Shown here: positions 6,730 through 15,494 of the stretch, one piece after another
How the letters are laid out: each line of letters begins with the position of its first letter
How positions within the stretch are numbered: position 1 is the stretch's first letter
NCBI RefSeq assembly: GCF_014648675.1
Contig: NZ_BMRO01000028.1
Span: 1 to 42,480 of the forward strand
Length of the DNA: 42,480 bases
From: Actinomadura livida
GTDB taxonomy: Bacteria > Actinomycetota > Actinomycetes > Streptosporangiales > Streptosporangiaceae
Direction: 5' to 3'
Notes under the pieces: generated by a model
Database searches by the model: none
The model's input: the letters and a program-made list of their open reading frames with translations, nothing else
Told to the model about the DNA's origin: nothing
Made by a program: the position numbers and the translations under genes

Positions 6730-9236
6730 TCGGGCTCGTCTTCAAGGAACTGTGGGGACGCAAGCGCCGGATGGCGGGCTCCCTGATGGCGGTCTTCCTC
6801 GGCGTGACGTTCCTGACCGGGACGCTCGTGCTCGGCGACACCCTCGCGGGCAGCATCGACGGCTACTACGCCAACGCCTACGGCAAGACCGACGTCAGCG
6901 TGCGGAGCTCCACCCGGGTCAGCGACCAGCCGTGGGGGTCCCGCGGGCAGATCGATGCGGCCGTCCTCGACAGGGTGCGGCAGGTGGACGGCGTCGCGAA
7001 CGCCGAACCGGTCATCGAGGGCTCCGGGCAGCTGCTCGCCAAGGACGGGACCACCATCCAGTCACGCGGGCCCCGCACGGCCGGCAACTGGATGACCGAC
7101 CCGAAGCTCAATCCCTACCGGCTCGCAGAGGGCAGGGCGCCGCGCGCGCCGAACGAAGTCGTCATCAACAGGATGTTCGCCGACGAAGGCGGCCTGGCCA
7201 TCGGTGACCGGACGGCGGTGCTCACTCCGGAACGGGTTTCCGTGACGGTCGTCGGCATCAGCATGTTCGGTGAGGAGGAGGCGTTCGGCGAGACGTCGTT
7301 CACGGCGTTCACGCTCGACGGGGCCCGCGAGCACGTCGCGAAGTCGCCCGACCGCATCAGCGGCGTCTCCATCAGCGCGGACGACGGCGTCAGCGCGGAC
7401 GAGCTGGCGGCGCGGGTGAAGAGCGTCCTGCCGTCCGGGACCGAGGCCGTCACGACCGAGGCGCAGGTCGAGGAGGGGATGAGCGAGGTCGAGAGCGGCT
7501 TCCTCAACATCTTCCGCACCGTGCTCGGCGCGTTCGGGGCGGTGGCGCTGCTCGTCGCGGCGTTCAGCATCCACAACACGTTCGCGATCACGATGGCGCA
7601 GAGGACCCGCGAGTCGGCGCTGCTGCGCGCGCTCGGCGCCGGACGCAGGCAGGTCCTCACGATCGTCGGGTTCGAGGCTCTGGTGATCGGCGGCGCCGCC
7701 ACCGTCGCCGGGCTCGCCGGCGGGATGGGGTTCGCCGAGCTGCTCCGGCGGCTGTTCACCGGGCTCCGGATCGGCATCGCCATGGAGGGCCTCACGGTCT
7801 CGGCGACCACCCTGCTGATCGCCGTGCCGGTCGGGCTGGTGGTCACGCTGATCGCGGCGCTCGGTCCCGCGGTGAAGGCATCCCGGGTGCCGCCGCTGGC
7901 CGCGCTGCGCGAGGTCGCGGCCGAGGCGCAGCGCCCGTCCGCCGCCCGCGCCGTCGTCGGCGGTGTGCTCGCCGCGGTCGCGGCCGGCGCCGTCGTGTTC
8001 GGGGCCGTCGCCGAGCGGATGACCGCGGCCGGCGCGGGCGCGCTGCTGGCCGTGGTCGCGATGGTCGTGCTCGGGCCCGCCGCCGCCCGGCCGGTGGCGT
8101 CGCTCGTCGGCGGTCCAGCGGCGCGGCTGCGCGGCGTCCCCGGCGCCCTCGCGCGCGGCAACGCGTCCCGCAGCCCGCACCGCACGGCGGGGGCGGCCGC
8201 CGCGCTGATGATCGGCGTGGGGGTCGTCACGCTGATGACGGTGTTCATCGGGTCGCTGGGCGCGTCGCTGGAGAACAGCGTCGCCGGGTCGTTCAAGGGA
8301 CCGATCGTCGTCAACGCGGGCAACAACGAGACCGGCGGGTTCAGCACCCGGCTCGTCCAGGAGGCCGCGAAGCTGCCGCAGGTCAGTGCGGTCGCCGGGG
8401 TCGGCAGCGGCAACCTCCGGGTGGACGGCGAACCGTCGGTCGTCAGCGTGGCCGACCCGTCCGCCCTGGGACGCGTCCTCGACCTTGGGGTCGACCAGGG
8501 GGCGCTGTCGGACGCCGGTACGTTCGCGGTGTCGAAGAGCGTCGCCGACGAGAAGGGCTGGAGTACCGGTTCCCAGGTGGACGTCACATTCGCGGACGGT
8601 GCCGTACAGCGTCTTACCGTCGGTGCCGTCTACGAGAACACCGATCTGACCGGTGACTACCTGGTGCCGCGCAGCGAATGGGACGCGCACACCAGGCAGC
8701 CGCTCGACAACCGGGCTTTCGTCGAGCTCGCGCCCGGGGCGTCCACAGCCGCGGTGGTGCGCGCGCTGACCGACCTGGGGAAGCAGTACGGCGCGCCGGA
8801 GGTGCAGTCAAGGGACGACTTCGTCGCGTCCCAGACCGAGGAGCAGCAGGGGTTCATCACCGTCGTGTACGGGCTGCTCATCCTCGCCATCGTGATCGCG
8901 CTGATGGGCATCGCGAACACGCTGTCGCTGGCCGTCCACGAGCGGACGCGCGAACTGGGACTGCTGCGGGCCGTCGGAGCGACCCGTCCGCAGATCCGGT
9001 CGATGGTCCGCTGGGAGTCGGTGATCGTCGCGCTGTTCGGCACGGCCGGCGGGCTCGGGCTGGGGCTGTTCCTCGGCTGGGGCCTCGGCGGGGCGCTCGG
9101 CAATCCGTTCGCGTCGCCCGTCGCCCAGCTCGTCGTGATCGCGCTGGTCGGCGCGGTGGCGGGCGCGCTCGCCGCGATCCGGCCGGCCCGGCGCGCGGCG
9201 CGCCTGGCGATCCTGTCCGCGATCTCCGCGCCGTGA
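6726..9236 (+). CDS. ABC transporter permease, FtsX/MacB-type, two FtsX domains
   Basis: An 836-residue permease. A first membrane helix (SLMAVFLGVTFLTGTLVLG) is followed by an extracellular MacB-like domain. Next come an FtsX domain with three helices (about residues 255-395), two more hydrophobic stretches, a second extracellular domain and a second FtsX domain at the C terminus. The helix-flanking motif RTRE(S/L)ALLRALGA and its counterpart RTRELGLLRAVGA mark the two FtsX units. This duplicated layout is the usual actinobacterial form that works with a single ATPase. It overlaps the ATPase gene by four bases. It ends at a strong terminator, so this is a two-gene operon. Confidence 0.94.
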   Translation: MIGLVFKELWGRKRRMAGSLMAVFLGVTFLTGTLVLGDTLAGSIDGYYANAYGKTDVSVRSSTRVSDQPWGSRGQIDAAVLDRVRQVDGVANAEPVIEGSGQLLAKDGTTIQSRGPRTAGNWMTDPKLNPYRLAEGRAPRAPNEVVINRMFADEGGLAIGDRTAVLTPERVSVTVVGISMFGEEEAFGETSFTAFTLDGAREHVAKSPDRISGVSISADDGVSADELAARVKSVLPSGTEAVTTEAQVEEGMSEVESGFLNIFRTVLGAFGAVALLVAAFSIHNTFAITMAQRTRESALLRALGAGRRQVLTIVGFEALVIGGAATVAGLAGGMGFAELLRRLFTGLRIGIAMEGLTVSATTLLIAVPVGLVVTLIAALGPAVKASRVPPLAALREVAAEAQRPSAARAVVGGVLAAVAAGAVVFGAVAERMTAAGAGALLAVVAMVVLGPAAARPVASLVGGPAARLRGVPGALARGNASRSPHRTAGAAAALMIGVGVVTLMTVFIGSLGASLENSVAGSFKGPIVVNAGNNETGGFSTRLVQEAAKLPQVSAVAGVGSGNLRVDGEPSVVSVADPSALGRVLDLGVDQGALSDAGTFAVSKSVADEKGWSTGSQVDVTFADGAVQRLTVGAVYENTDLTGDYLVPRSEWDAHTRQPLDNRAFVELAPGASTAAVVRALTDLGKQYGAPEVQSRDDFVASQTEEQQGFITVVYGLLILAIVIALMGIANTLSLAVHERTRELGLLRAVGATRPQIRSMVRWESVIVALFGTAGGLGLGLFLGWGLGGALGNPFASPVAQLVVIALVGAVAGALAAIRPARRAARLAILSAISAP

Positions 9237-9244
9237 CGCCCCCG

Positions 9245-9283
9245 GACCCGCCCCCTCGCCCGCCGCGCGAGGGGGCGGGTCTT
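9245..9283 (+). terminator. Terminator of the ABC transporter operon
   Basis: A perfect 15-bp stem (9245-9259 with 9267-9281), a seven-base loop and a short TT follow the permease stop codon by eight bases. Confidence 0.85.
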
Positions 9284-9331
9284 GGCGAACGCTTCCACGT
9301 CCGCTGGGGCGCGCGTCTGTAGGGTGAGTCC

Positions 9332-10543
9332 ATGCAGGTCACTCAATCGGGGAAGCTCACCAACGTCTGCTACGACATCCGCGGTCCGGTGCTGAAGCGC
9401 GCCAAGCAGCTGGAGGCCGAGGGCAACAACGTCCTCAAGCTCCACATCGGCAATCCCGCCCCGTTCGGGTTCGAGGCCCCGCCCGAGCTCCTCCAGGACA
9501 TGATCCGCAACCTGCCGGAGGCGCACGGGTACAGCGACTCCAAGGGGATCCTGCCCGCCCGCCGCGCCATCGTGCAGCGCTTCGAGGACAACGGCGTCTG
9601 CGGCATCGACGTCGAGGACGTCTACCTCGGCAACGGCGTGTCCGAGCTGATCGTGATGACGCTGCAGGCGCTGCTCAACGACGGCGACGAGGTGCTGATC
9701 CCCGCGCCCGACTACCCGCTGTGGACGGCGTCGGTGTCGCTGTGCGGCGGGACGCCCGTCCACTACCTGTGCGACGAGGACGACGGCTGGCAGCCCTCGC
9801 TCGACGACATCGAGTCGAAGATCGGCGACCGCACCCGGGCCATCGTCATCATCAACCCGAACAACCCGACCGGCGCCGTGTACTCGCGGGAGGTGCTGTC
9901 GCACATCGTCGAGGTCGCCCGCCGCCGCAACCTCATCATCTTCGCCGACGAGATCTACGACCGGATCCTCTACGACGACGCCGAGCACATCCCGATCGCG
10001 TCCCTCGCCCCCGACCTGCTGTGCCTCACCTTCGGCGGCCTGTCCAAGAACTACCGCGTCGCGGGGTTCCGCTCCGGCTGGGTCGTGCTGTCCGGGCCGA
10101 AGGAGCACGCCGAGTCCTACATCGAGGGCCTCGACATCCTCGCCAACATGCGGCTCTGCCCGAACGTCCCCGGGCAGCACGCGATCCAGGCCGCGCTCGG
10201 CGGCTACCAGAGCATCGACGACCTCGTCCTGCCGGCCGGCCGCCTCGGCGAGCAGCGCGACCGCGCGTGGAAGCTGCTGAACGACCTGCCGGGCGTCAGC
10301 TGCGTCAAGCCCCAGGGCGCCGTGTACGTCTTCCCGCGGCTCGACCCGGAGATGTATCCCATCGAGGACGACATGCGCTTCGCCCTCGACCTCCTCGAAC
10401 GGCAGAAGCTCCTGGTCGTCCAGGGGACCGGCTTCAACTGGCCGGCCACCGACCACTTCCGCGTCGTCACGCTCCAGTACGCCGACGACCTCGAAGAGGC
10501 CGTGGGCCGCATCGGCGAGTTCCTCCAGAGCTACCGCCGCTGA
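9332..10543 (+). CDS. PLP-dependent aminotransferase, class I/II (AlaA-like)
   Basis: A 403-residue fold-type I aminotransferase. The PLP lysine is K239 in LSKNYRVAGFRSGW. The family motifs NPNNPTGAVYS, FADEIYDRI and the C-terminal FRVVTLQ arginine are present. The opening residues (SGKLTNVCYDIRGPVLKRAKQLE) and IGNPAPFGFEAP match alanine-forming glutamate-pyruvate aminotransferases such as E. coli AlaA and its actinobacterial homologues. The likely reaction is transfer of an amino group from glutamate to pyruvate. The gene is flanked by a terminator upstream and a convergent helicase gene downstream, so it is monocistronic. Confidence 0.92.
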   Translation: MQVTQSGKLTNVCYDIRGPVLKRAKQLEAEGNNVLKLHIGNPAPFGFEAPPELLQDMIRNLPEAHGYSDSKGILPARRAIVQRFEDNGVCGIDVEDVYLGNGVSELIVMTLQALLNDGDEVLIPAPDYPLWTASVSLCGGTPVHYLCDEDDGWQPSLDDIESKIGDRTRAIVIINPNNPTGAVYSREVLSHIVEVARRRNLIIFADEIYDRILYDDAEHIPIASLAPDLLCLTFGGLSKNYRVAGFRSGWVVLSGPKEHAESYIEGLDILANMRLCPNVPGQHAIQAALGGYQSIDDLVLPAGRLGEQRDRAWKLLNDLPGVSCVKPQGAVYVFPRLDPEMYPIEDDMRFALDLLERQKLLVVQGTGFNWPATDHFRVVTLQYADDLEEAVGRIGEFLQSYRR

Positions 10544-10581
10544 CCCGGGGGCCCGGATCGGTCGCGTGCGCCGTTCCCCGG

Positions 10582-12687
10582 CTAGGAGGCGGCGGTGTCG
10601 AGGCGGCGGAGGGCGCCGCGGACGACGTCCGGGTCGGTCGTCGCCCAGAACGGCGGCAGCGAGTTCTTCAGGAAGCCGCCGTAGCGCGCCGTGGCCAGGC
10701 GCGGGTCGAGGACGGCGACGACGCCCCGGTCGTCCATCGAACGCAGCAGGCGCCCGGCGCCCTGGGCGAGCAGCAGGGCCGCGTGCGTCGCGGCGACCGC
10801 CATGAAGCCGTTGCCGCCGCGCGCCGCCACGGCCCGTGACCGCGCCGAGGAGACCGGGTCGTCCGGGCGGGGGAACGGGATGCGGTCCATGATGACGAGC
10901 TGCAGCGAGGGGCCGGGGACGTCCACGCCCTGCCAGAGCGACAGGGTGCCGAACAGGCAGGTGCGCTCGTCCTCGGCGAACTGCTTGACCAGCAGGGACG
11001 TGGAGTCGTCGCCTTGGCACAGCAGCGGGTGGGACAGGTGGTCCTTCAGCTCGTCGGCGGCCTGCCGCGCGGCCCGCATCGAGGAGAACAGGCCGAGCGT
11101 CCGGCCGCCGGCGGCCTCGATCAGCTCGGTGATCTCGGTCAGGTAGGCGTCGGCGAGGCCGTCCCGCCCCGGCTGCGGCAGGTGCCGCGCCACGTACAGG
11201 ATGCCCGCCTTCGGGTGGTCGAACGGGGAGCCGACGTCGAGCCCGGACCACGCGACCTCGGACTCCTCGCCCTTCTCCGCGCCCTTCTCGGTCGCCGTGC
11301 GGGCGAGGCCCTCGGCCGCCGTCAGCGCGTCCCGCTCGGCGCCCTTCTCGTTCAGCGGCGGCAGCCCCCACTGCCGGGCGAGCGGCTCGAACGACCCGCC
11401 CAGCGTCAGCGTCGCCGACGTCAGGATCGCGGTGCGCCGCTCGAACAGCGTCGTGCGCAGGAGGCCGCCGACCCCGATCGGCGCGACGTGCAGCGCCGGC
11501 GGACGCTTCGGCCGCCCGTCCTGGACGAACGGCCTCTCCAGCCACACCACGTCGAAGCGCTGGGCCATCTCGGGCTGGAATGCCTCCAGGATGCGTACGG
11601 CCGTCTCATGCAGCTCTTCGAGCGACGAACGTGCGGCCTTGCGCGCGGCCATGTCGCCTGGGTCGGAGTCCTTCCGCTCCGGGCCGAGCGCGGTGATGCA
11701 GGCGTGCGCGGCGTCCCGGACGACGGCGAGGGTGTTGCCCAGGGCCGAGTGGAGGACGTCCATACGTCCTGCGGGTAGGTCCTCCAGGAGGATGCCGAGG
11801 CCCTCCGCGGACTCCTTCAACCGGTCGGCGGTGGACTCCTCGATGAGCCGCCCGCAGCGGCGCGCCGTCATCTCGACCGCGGCGGCGCTCAGGTCCCCGG
11901 TGGCGACCGAGGTGACCCGGTCGACCAGCTCGTGGGCCTCGTCCACGATCACCACGTCGTGCTCGGGCAGGACCTGGAACTCCTCCAGCGCGTCGATCGC
12001 CAGCAGCGCGTGGTTGGTGACCACGATGTGCGCCTCGCCCGCCTCCGCACGGGCCAGCTCGGCGAAGCACTCGGTGCCGTGCGGGCAGCGCTGGGCGCCC
12101 AGGCACTCCTTCGCGGTGACGGCCACCTGCCGCCATGCCTGCTCGCTCACGCCCGGTACCAGCTCGTCCCGGTCGCCGGTGCCGGTCTCCTCGGCCCACT
12201 CGTTGAGCCGCTTCACCTGCCGCCCGAGCGAGGAGAGCTGCTGCGGGTCGAACAGGCTCGGGCCCTCGTCCTCCTCCGGCACGCCCGTCTGCACCCGGTG
12301 CAGGCACAGGTAGTTGCGGCGCCCCTTCAGGATCGCGAACTTGAGCTCCGTGCCGAGCAGCGGCCCGAGGCTCTCCGCGAGGCGCGGCAGATCGCGGTCG
12401 ACGAGCTGGCGCTGCAGCGCGATCGTCGCCGTCGACACGACCACCGTCGTCTGCTTCTCCACGGCGTGCCGGATCGCGGGGACCAGGTAGGCCAGCGACT
12501 TCCCGGTGCCGGTGCCCGCCTGCGCGGCGACATGCTCGCCGGTCTCGATCGCGTTCTCCACCGCGTGGGCCATCTCCACCTGGCCTGGGCGCTCGGCGCC
12601 GCCAATGGACGCGACGGCCGCGGCGAGAAGGGACGCCGTGTCCGGAATCTTGGTATCGGCGGCGGTCAGCAGATCAGGGGCGGGCAC
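10582..12687 (-). CDS. ATP-dependent DNA helicase, DinG/XPD-like with Fe-S cysteines
   Basis: A 701-residue superfamily 2 helicase. It has Walker A AQAGTGTGKSL, a DEAH box in IVDEAHEL, and four cysteines placed between them as in the XPD/DinG iron-sulfur domain (LCLHR, ECLGAQ, RCPHG, ECFAE). C-terminal motifs V-VI are SLWQGVDVPG and QGAGRLLRS. It is predicted to unwind DNA 5' to 3' during repair or R-loop/G4 resolution. The start is GTG at 12687; the frame stays open to 12861 but has no supporting start. A -10-like TAGCGT ends eight bases upstream, pointing to a leaderless mRNA. It is divergent from the DUF4192 gene. Confidence 0.9.
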   Translation of the reverse strand: MPAPDLLTAADTKIPDTASLLAAAVASIGGAERPGQVEMAHAVENAIETGEHVAAQAGTGTGKSLAYLVPAIRHAVEKQTTVVVSTATIALQRQLVDRDLPRLAESLGPLLGTELKFAILKGRRNYLCLHRVQTGVPEEDEGPSLFDPQQLSSLGRQVKRLNEWAEETGTGDRDELVPGVSEQAWRQVAVTAKECLGAQRCPHGTECFAELARAEAGEAHIVVTNHALLAIDALEEFQVLPEHDVVIVDEAHELVDRVTSVATGDLSAAAVEMTARRCGRLIEESTADRLKESAEGLGILLEDLPAGRMDVLHSALGNTLAVVRDAAHACITALGPERKDSDPGDMAARKAARSSLEELHETAVRILEAFQPEMAQRFDVVWLERPFVQDGRPKRPPALHVAPIGVGGLLRTTLFERRTAILTSATLTLGGSFEPLARQWGLPPLNEKGAERDALTAAEGLARTATEKGAEKGEESEVAWSGLDVGSPFDHPKAGILYVARHLPQPGRDGLADAYLTEITELIEAAGGRTLGLFSSMRAARQAADELKDHLSHPLLCQGDDSTSLLVKQFAEDERTCLFGTLSLWQGVDVPGPSLQLVIMDRIPFPRPDDPVSSARSRAVAARGGNGFMAVAATHAALLLAQGAGRLLRSMDDRGVVAVLDPRLATARYGGFLKNSLPPFWATTDPDVVRGALRRLDTAAS

Positions 12688-12734
12688 GTCGCACAACGCT
12701 ACCGTCCGCGGCGGACACCCGCGTCCCTCCGGAG

Positions 12735-12743
12735 TTATCCACA
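12735..12743 (+). promoter_or_regulatory. Perfect DnaA-box-like 9-mer
   Basis: TTATCCACA lies in the 105-base divergent region between the DinG-like and DUF4192 genes. It matches the classical DnaA box; actinomycetes usually prefer TTGTCCACA. A single box could make either gene respond to DnaA, or it may be chance. Confidence 0.3.
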
Positions 12744-12792
12744 GGTCGCGGATCCCATGCGCCCCGTTGGCCGCGCTGCGAACCTCGACGGC

Positions 12793-13761
12793 ATGACACC
12801 CTTGGTGATCCGATCGGCACAGGACGCGATCGCGGCCGTCCCCTACCTGCTCGGCTTCCATCCCTCGCGGAGCCTCGTCGTGATCGGCTTCGAAGGGCGC
12901 GCCCGCGGCACGTGCGCCATCAGGCTCGATTTACCGGCGGCCGGCGCCGCCGGGAAGGTGGCGGCCCTCCTCGCCGGCAACGGCTTCGCCCGGTCCCTCG
13001 TCCTCGGCTACGGGCCGCCGGGGGAGGTCGGCGAGTCGGCGGCCGCCATGCGGGCGGCGCTGGAGTCCGCGGGCGTCCCCGCCGCCGAGGCGATCCGGGT
13101 CGCCGACGGCCGCTGGTGGTCGCTCACCTGCGACGACGACTGCTGCCCGGCCGAAGGGACGCCGTACGACATATCCGCCAGCGTCCTCGCCGCCCAGGCC
13201 ACGTACGCCGGCCACGTCGCCCTCGCGGACCGCGCCGAACTCGTCCGCTCCGTCCAGCCGCTCGACGGCCTCGCCCGCACCGCCATGCGCGACGCCACCG
13301 AACGCGCCGAGAGACGCCCCGGGCCCGCGCCCGGCGAGGGCCTCGCGTTCGTCCTGGCGCTCCTCGCCCGCGCCGGCACCGGCGCTGCCCCGACCGACGA
13401 GGAGGTCGCCCGCCTCGGCATCCTCCTCACCGACCTGCGCATCCGCGACGAGGCATGGATCCGCATCGACGAGGACGCCCCGGCCGCCGACATCGCCTTC
13501 TGGCGCGACGTCCTGCGGCGCGTCGAAGCCCCCTACGTCCCCGCCCCCGCGTCCCTGCTGGCGTTCGCCGCCTACTCCGCGGGCGACGGCGGCCTCGCCA
13601 ACGTCGCCTTGGAGAGAGCCCTGGACACCGACCCCGCCTATTCGATGGCCATCCTCCTGCGCGAGGTCATCAACGCCGGCATCCCACCCTCGAAGGTCCG
13701 CCTGCACATGACACCCGACCAACTGGCCGCCGCCTACCAAGACGAACAAGAAGCAAGCTGA
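12793..13761 (+). CDS. DUF4192 domain-containing protein
   Basis: A 322-residue actinobacterial protein of unknown function. The N terminus (SAQDAIAAVPYLLGFHPSRS, then LVVIGF) is the DUF4192 signature, and GRWWSLTCDDDCCPAEGTPYD is the conserved middle motif with three cysteines. The C-terminal third is helical and TPR-like (LLAFAAYSAGDGGLANVALE, then ALDTDPAYSMAILL). The start ATG at 12793 has no clear ribosome binding site. It is divergent from the DinG-like helicase gene, an arrangement that may reflect shared control. No catalytic residues can be named. Confidence 0.88.
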   Translation: MTPLVIRSAQDAIAAVPYLLGFHPSRSLVVIGFEGRARGTCAIRLDLPAAGAAGKVAALLAGNGFARSLVLGYGPPGEVGESAAAMRAALESAGVPAAEAIRVADGRWWSLTCDDDCCPAEGTPYDISASVLAAQATYAGHVALADRAELVRSVQPLDGLARTAMRDATERAERRPGPAPGEGLAFVLALLARAGTGAAPTDEEVARLGILLTDLRIRDEAWIRIDEDAPAADIAFWRDVLRRVEAPYVPAPASLLAFAAYSAGDGGLANVALERALDTDPAYSMAILLREVINAGIPPSKVRLHMTPDQLAAAYQDEQEAS

Positions 13762-13788
13762 CCACCAAGCAGGTGGTGCGGGGAGGGG

Positions 13789-14160
13789 TCAGGAGGACAC
13801 GGCTTCGCCGGGGGTGCCGGGGTCGATCCGGCGGTTCGGGTTGCGGGCGTTCCAGGCGCGCATGCGGGCCGGGTAGCCGACGATCTGGACGTCGTAGATG
13901 GGGAGTTTCAGGTCGCGGGCGACCTTGGCGATGACCTTGGGGGAGCCCACGCGGCGGCGGGTCCACTCGCCGTCGTGGGCGACGGCGACGGCCGTGGTGT
14001 CGGTGGCGAACGTCTCCGGCTCGACGAAGAACTCCACGCCGCGGCGGCTGCGGGCGAAGGCGATCAGCGCCTCGATGTCGGAGTCGGTGGCCTCGCGGTC
14101 GAGCCTCGTGACCGAGGACCCGCGGTTCTTGCGGAGCCCGAAGCGATCCCGGAACCTCAT
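13789..14160 (-). CDS. Small conserved actinobacterial protein of unknown function
   Basis: A 123-residue protein with a compact core: MRFRDRFGL, then SSVTRLDREATDSDIEALIA and AFARSRRGVEFFVEPET, then VAVAHDGEWTRRRVGSP and a C-terminal YDVQIVGYPARMRAWN. Similar short proteins occur widely in actinomycetes, often loosely labelled oxidoreductase; I see no cofactor motif to support that. AGGAG at 14167-14171 lies six bases from the ATG, a perfect ribosome binding site. The inferred left boundary of the TnpB element starts at the very next base (14172). The gene has therefore probably lost its native promoter, which should now lie beyond 15511. Confidence 0.82.
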   Translation of the reverse strand: MRFRDRFGLRKNRGSSVTRLDREATDSDIEALIAFARSRRGVEFFVEPETFATDTTAVAVAHDGEWTRRRVGSPKVIAKVARDLKLPIYDVQIVGYPARMRAWNARNPNRRIDPGTPGEAVSS

Positions 14161-14182
14161 CGAAAACTCCTGAGTGTGGAGA

Positions 14183-14203
14183 CCCCGGGCTTTAGCCCTG
14201 GGG
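14183..14203 (+). repeat. Left-end subterminal hairpin of the TnpB element
   Basis: CCCCGGGC-TTTA-GCCC-T-GGGG: an 8-bp stem with a TTTA loop and one bulged T, the typical imperfect hairpin recognised by TnpA of this family. Confidence 0.8.
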
Positions 14204-14285
14204 AGGAAACACGCCCCCGCGCGATGCCGGGTGTCACCTCGAACACGCGGGCGAAACTCACAGGTGGGGGCTTAGGGTGTGAGGC

Positions 14286-15494
14286 ATGGCGCGGCAGGTG
14301 AAGCGGGCATTCCGGTACCGCTTCTACCCCACGGACGAGCAGGCGGCGGAGCTTGCCCGCACGTTCGGCTGCGCGCGGTTGGTCTACAACCGGGCGCTGG
14401 AGGAACGCACCCGCGCCTGGTACAACGAGCAGCGCCGCGTCTCCTACGCGGAGACCTCCGCGATGCTCACCGCCTGGAAGCGCACCGGGGAACTGGCGTT
14501 TCTGGGCGAGGTGTCGTCGGTGCCGCTGCAGCAGGCGCTCAGGCACTTGCAGACGGCGTTCACGAACTTCTTCGCCAAACGCGCCGCCTACCCCCGCTAC
14601 AAGTCGCGGAAGAAGTCCCGCGCGGCGGCGGAGTACACCCGCAGTGCGTTCACGTGGCGCGACGGGCGTCTGACGCTGGCGAAGATGTCGGAGCCGCTGG
14701 ACATCCGATGGTCGCGGCCCCTTCCGGAGGGTGCCGTGCCGTCCACGGTCACCGTCTCGCGAGATGGCGCGGGCCGCTGGTTGGTGTCCCTGCTGTGCGA
14801 GGACACCATCGCCCGCCTCGATCCCGTAGACCAGGTCGTGGGCATCGACGCCGGGATCACGTCCCTGGTCACCCTCTCGACCGGGGAGAAAGTCACCAAC
14901 CCCCGGCACGAGCGCCGCAACCGTGACCGCCTCGCCCGCGCGCAGAAGGACCTTGCCCGCAAGGCCAAGGGGTCGAAGAACCGCGACAAGGCCCGGCAGC
15001 GCGTCGCGCGGATCCATGCCCGCATCACCGACCGCAGGCGGGACTTCCTGCACAAGCTGTCGACTCGGCTCGTCCGTGAGAACCAAACGGTCGTGATCGA
15101 GGACCTGAACGTCGCGGGCATGGTCAACAACCACCGCGTGGCGCGCGCGATCTCGGACGCGGCGTGGCGGGAACTGCGGACCATGCTGGAGTACAAGGCC
15201 GACTGGTACGGACGCGAACTCGTCGTGATCGACCGCTGGTTCCCCTCCAGCAAGCTGTGCGGGGACTGCGGCACGGTCACCGAGTCGATGCCCCTCACCG
15301 TGAGGGAATGGCGCTGCGATTGCGGGACGGTCCACGACCGCGATGTCAACGCAGCGCGTAACATTCTGGCCGCCGGGCTGGCGGTAGCCGCCTGTGGAGA
15401 CGGTGTCAGACCTCAACGGGAGTCCTCCCGGACGGGGCAGTCGTCGGTGAAGCAGGAAACCCAACCGGTGACGGTTGGAATCCCCCGCCTTTAG
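14286..15494 (+). CDS. tnpB: TnpB RNA-guided nuclease (IS200/IS605 OrfB family)
   Basis: A 402-residue TnpB, the usual length. The N terminus (RAFRYRFYPTDEQAAELART) is the OrfB helix-turn-helix/WED region. RuvC-like catalytic acids are intact: D188 in GIDAGITSL, E272 in VIEDLNVAGM and D353 in HDRDVNAARNI. A zinc finger (LCGDCG and CDCG) lies before the last acid. The enzyme should therefore be an active nuclease guided by an RNA from the right end. The C-terminal Gly/Gln-rich tail runs into the right-end hairpin, and the stop codon falls within its TTTA loop. It lies inside a TnpB-only element. Confidence 0.95.
   Translation: MARQVKRAFRYRFYPTDEQAAELARTFGCARLVYNRALEERTRAWYNEQRRVSYAETSAMLTAWKRTGELAFLGEVSSVPLQQALRHLQTAFTNFFAKRAAYPRYKSRKKSRAAAEYTRSAFTWRDGRLTLAKMSEPLDIRWSRPLPEGAVPSTVTVSRDGAGRWLVSLLCEDTIARLDPVDQVVGIDAGITSLVTLSTGEKVTNPRHERRNRDRLARAQKDLARKAKGSKNRDKARQRVARIHARITDRRRDFLHKLSTRLVRENQTVVIEDLNVAGMVNNHRVARAISDAAWRELRTMLEYKADWYGRELVVIDRWFPSSKLCGDCGTVTESMPLTVREWRCDCGTVHDRDVNAARNILAAGLAVAACGDGVRPQRESSRTGQSSVKQETQPVTVGIPRL

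Noticed and set aside
7062..8690. Long open frame antisense to the ABC permease
   Set aside because: Such frames arise from G/C-rich third positions of the true gene; it has no start signal, and its low-complexity Arg/Ala/Gly product looks like a shadow. The same holds for other long antisense frames, for example over nrdJ and leuS.
12688..12861. N-terminal extension of the DinG-like helicase
   Set aside because: The frame is open to 12861 but overlaps the divergent DUF4192 gene start, and the extra residues are not helicase-like.
13789..14160. Oxidoreductase label for the small conserved protein
   Set aside because: No nucleotide-binding or redox motif is visible in its 123 residues.
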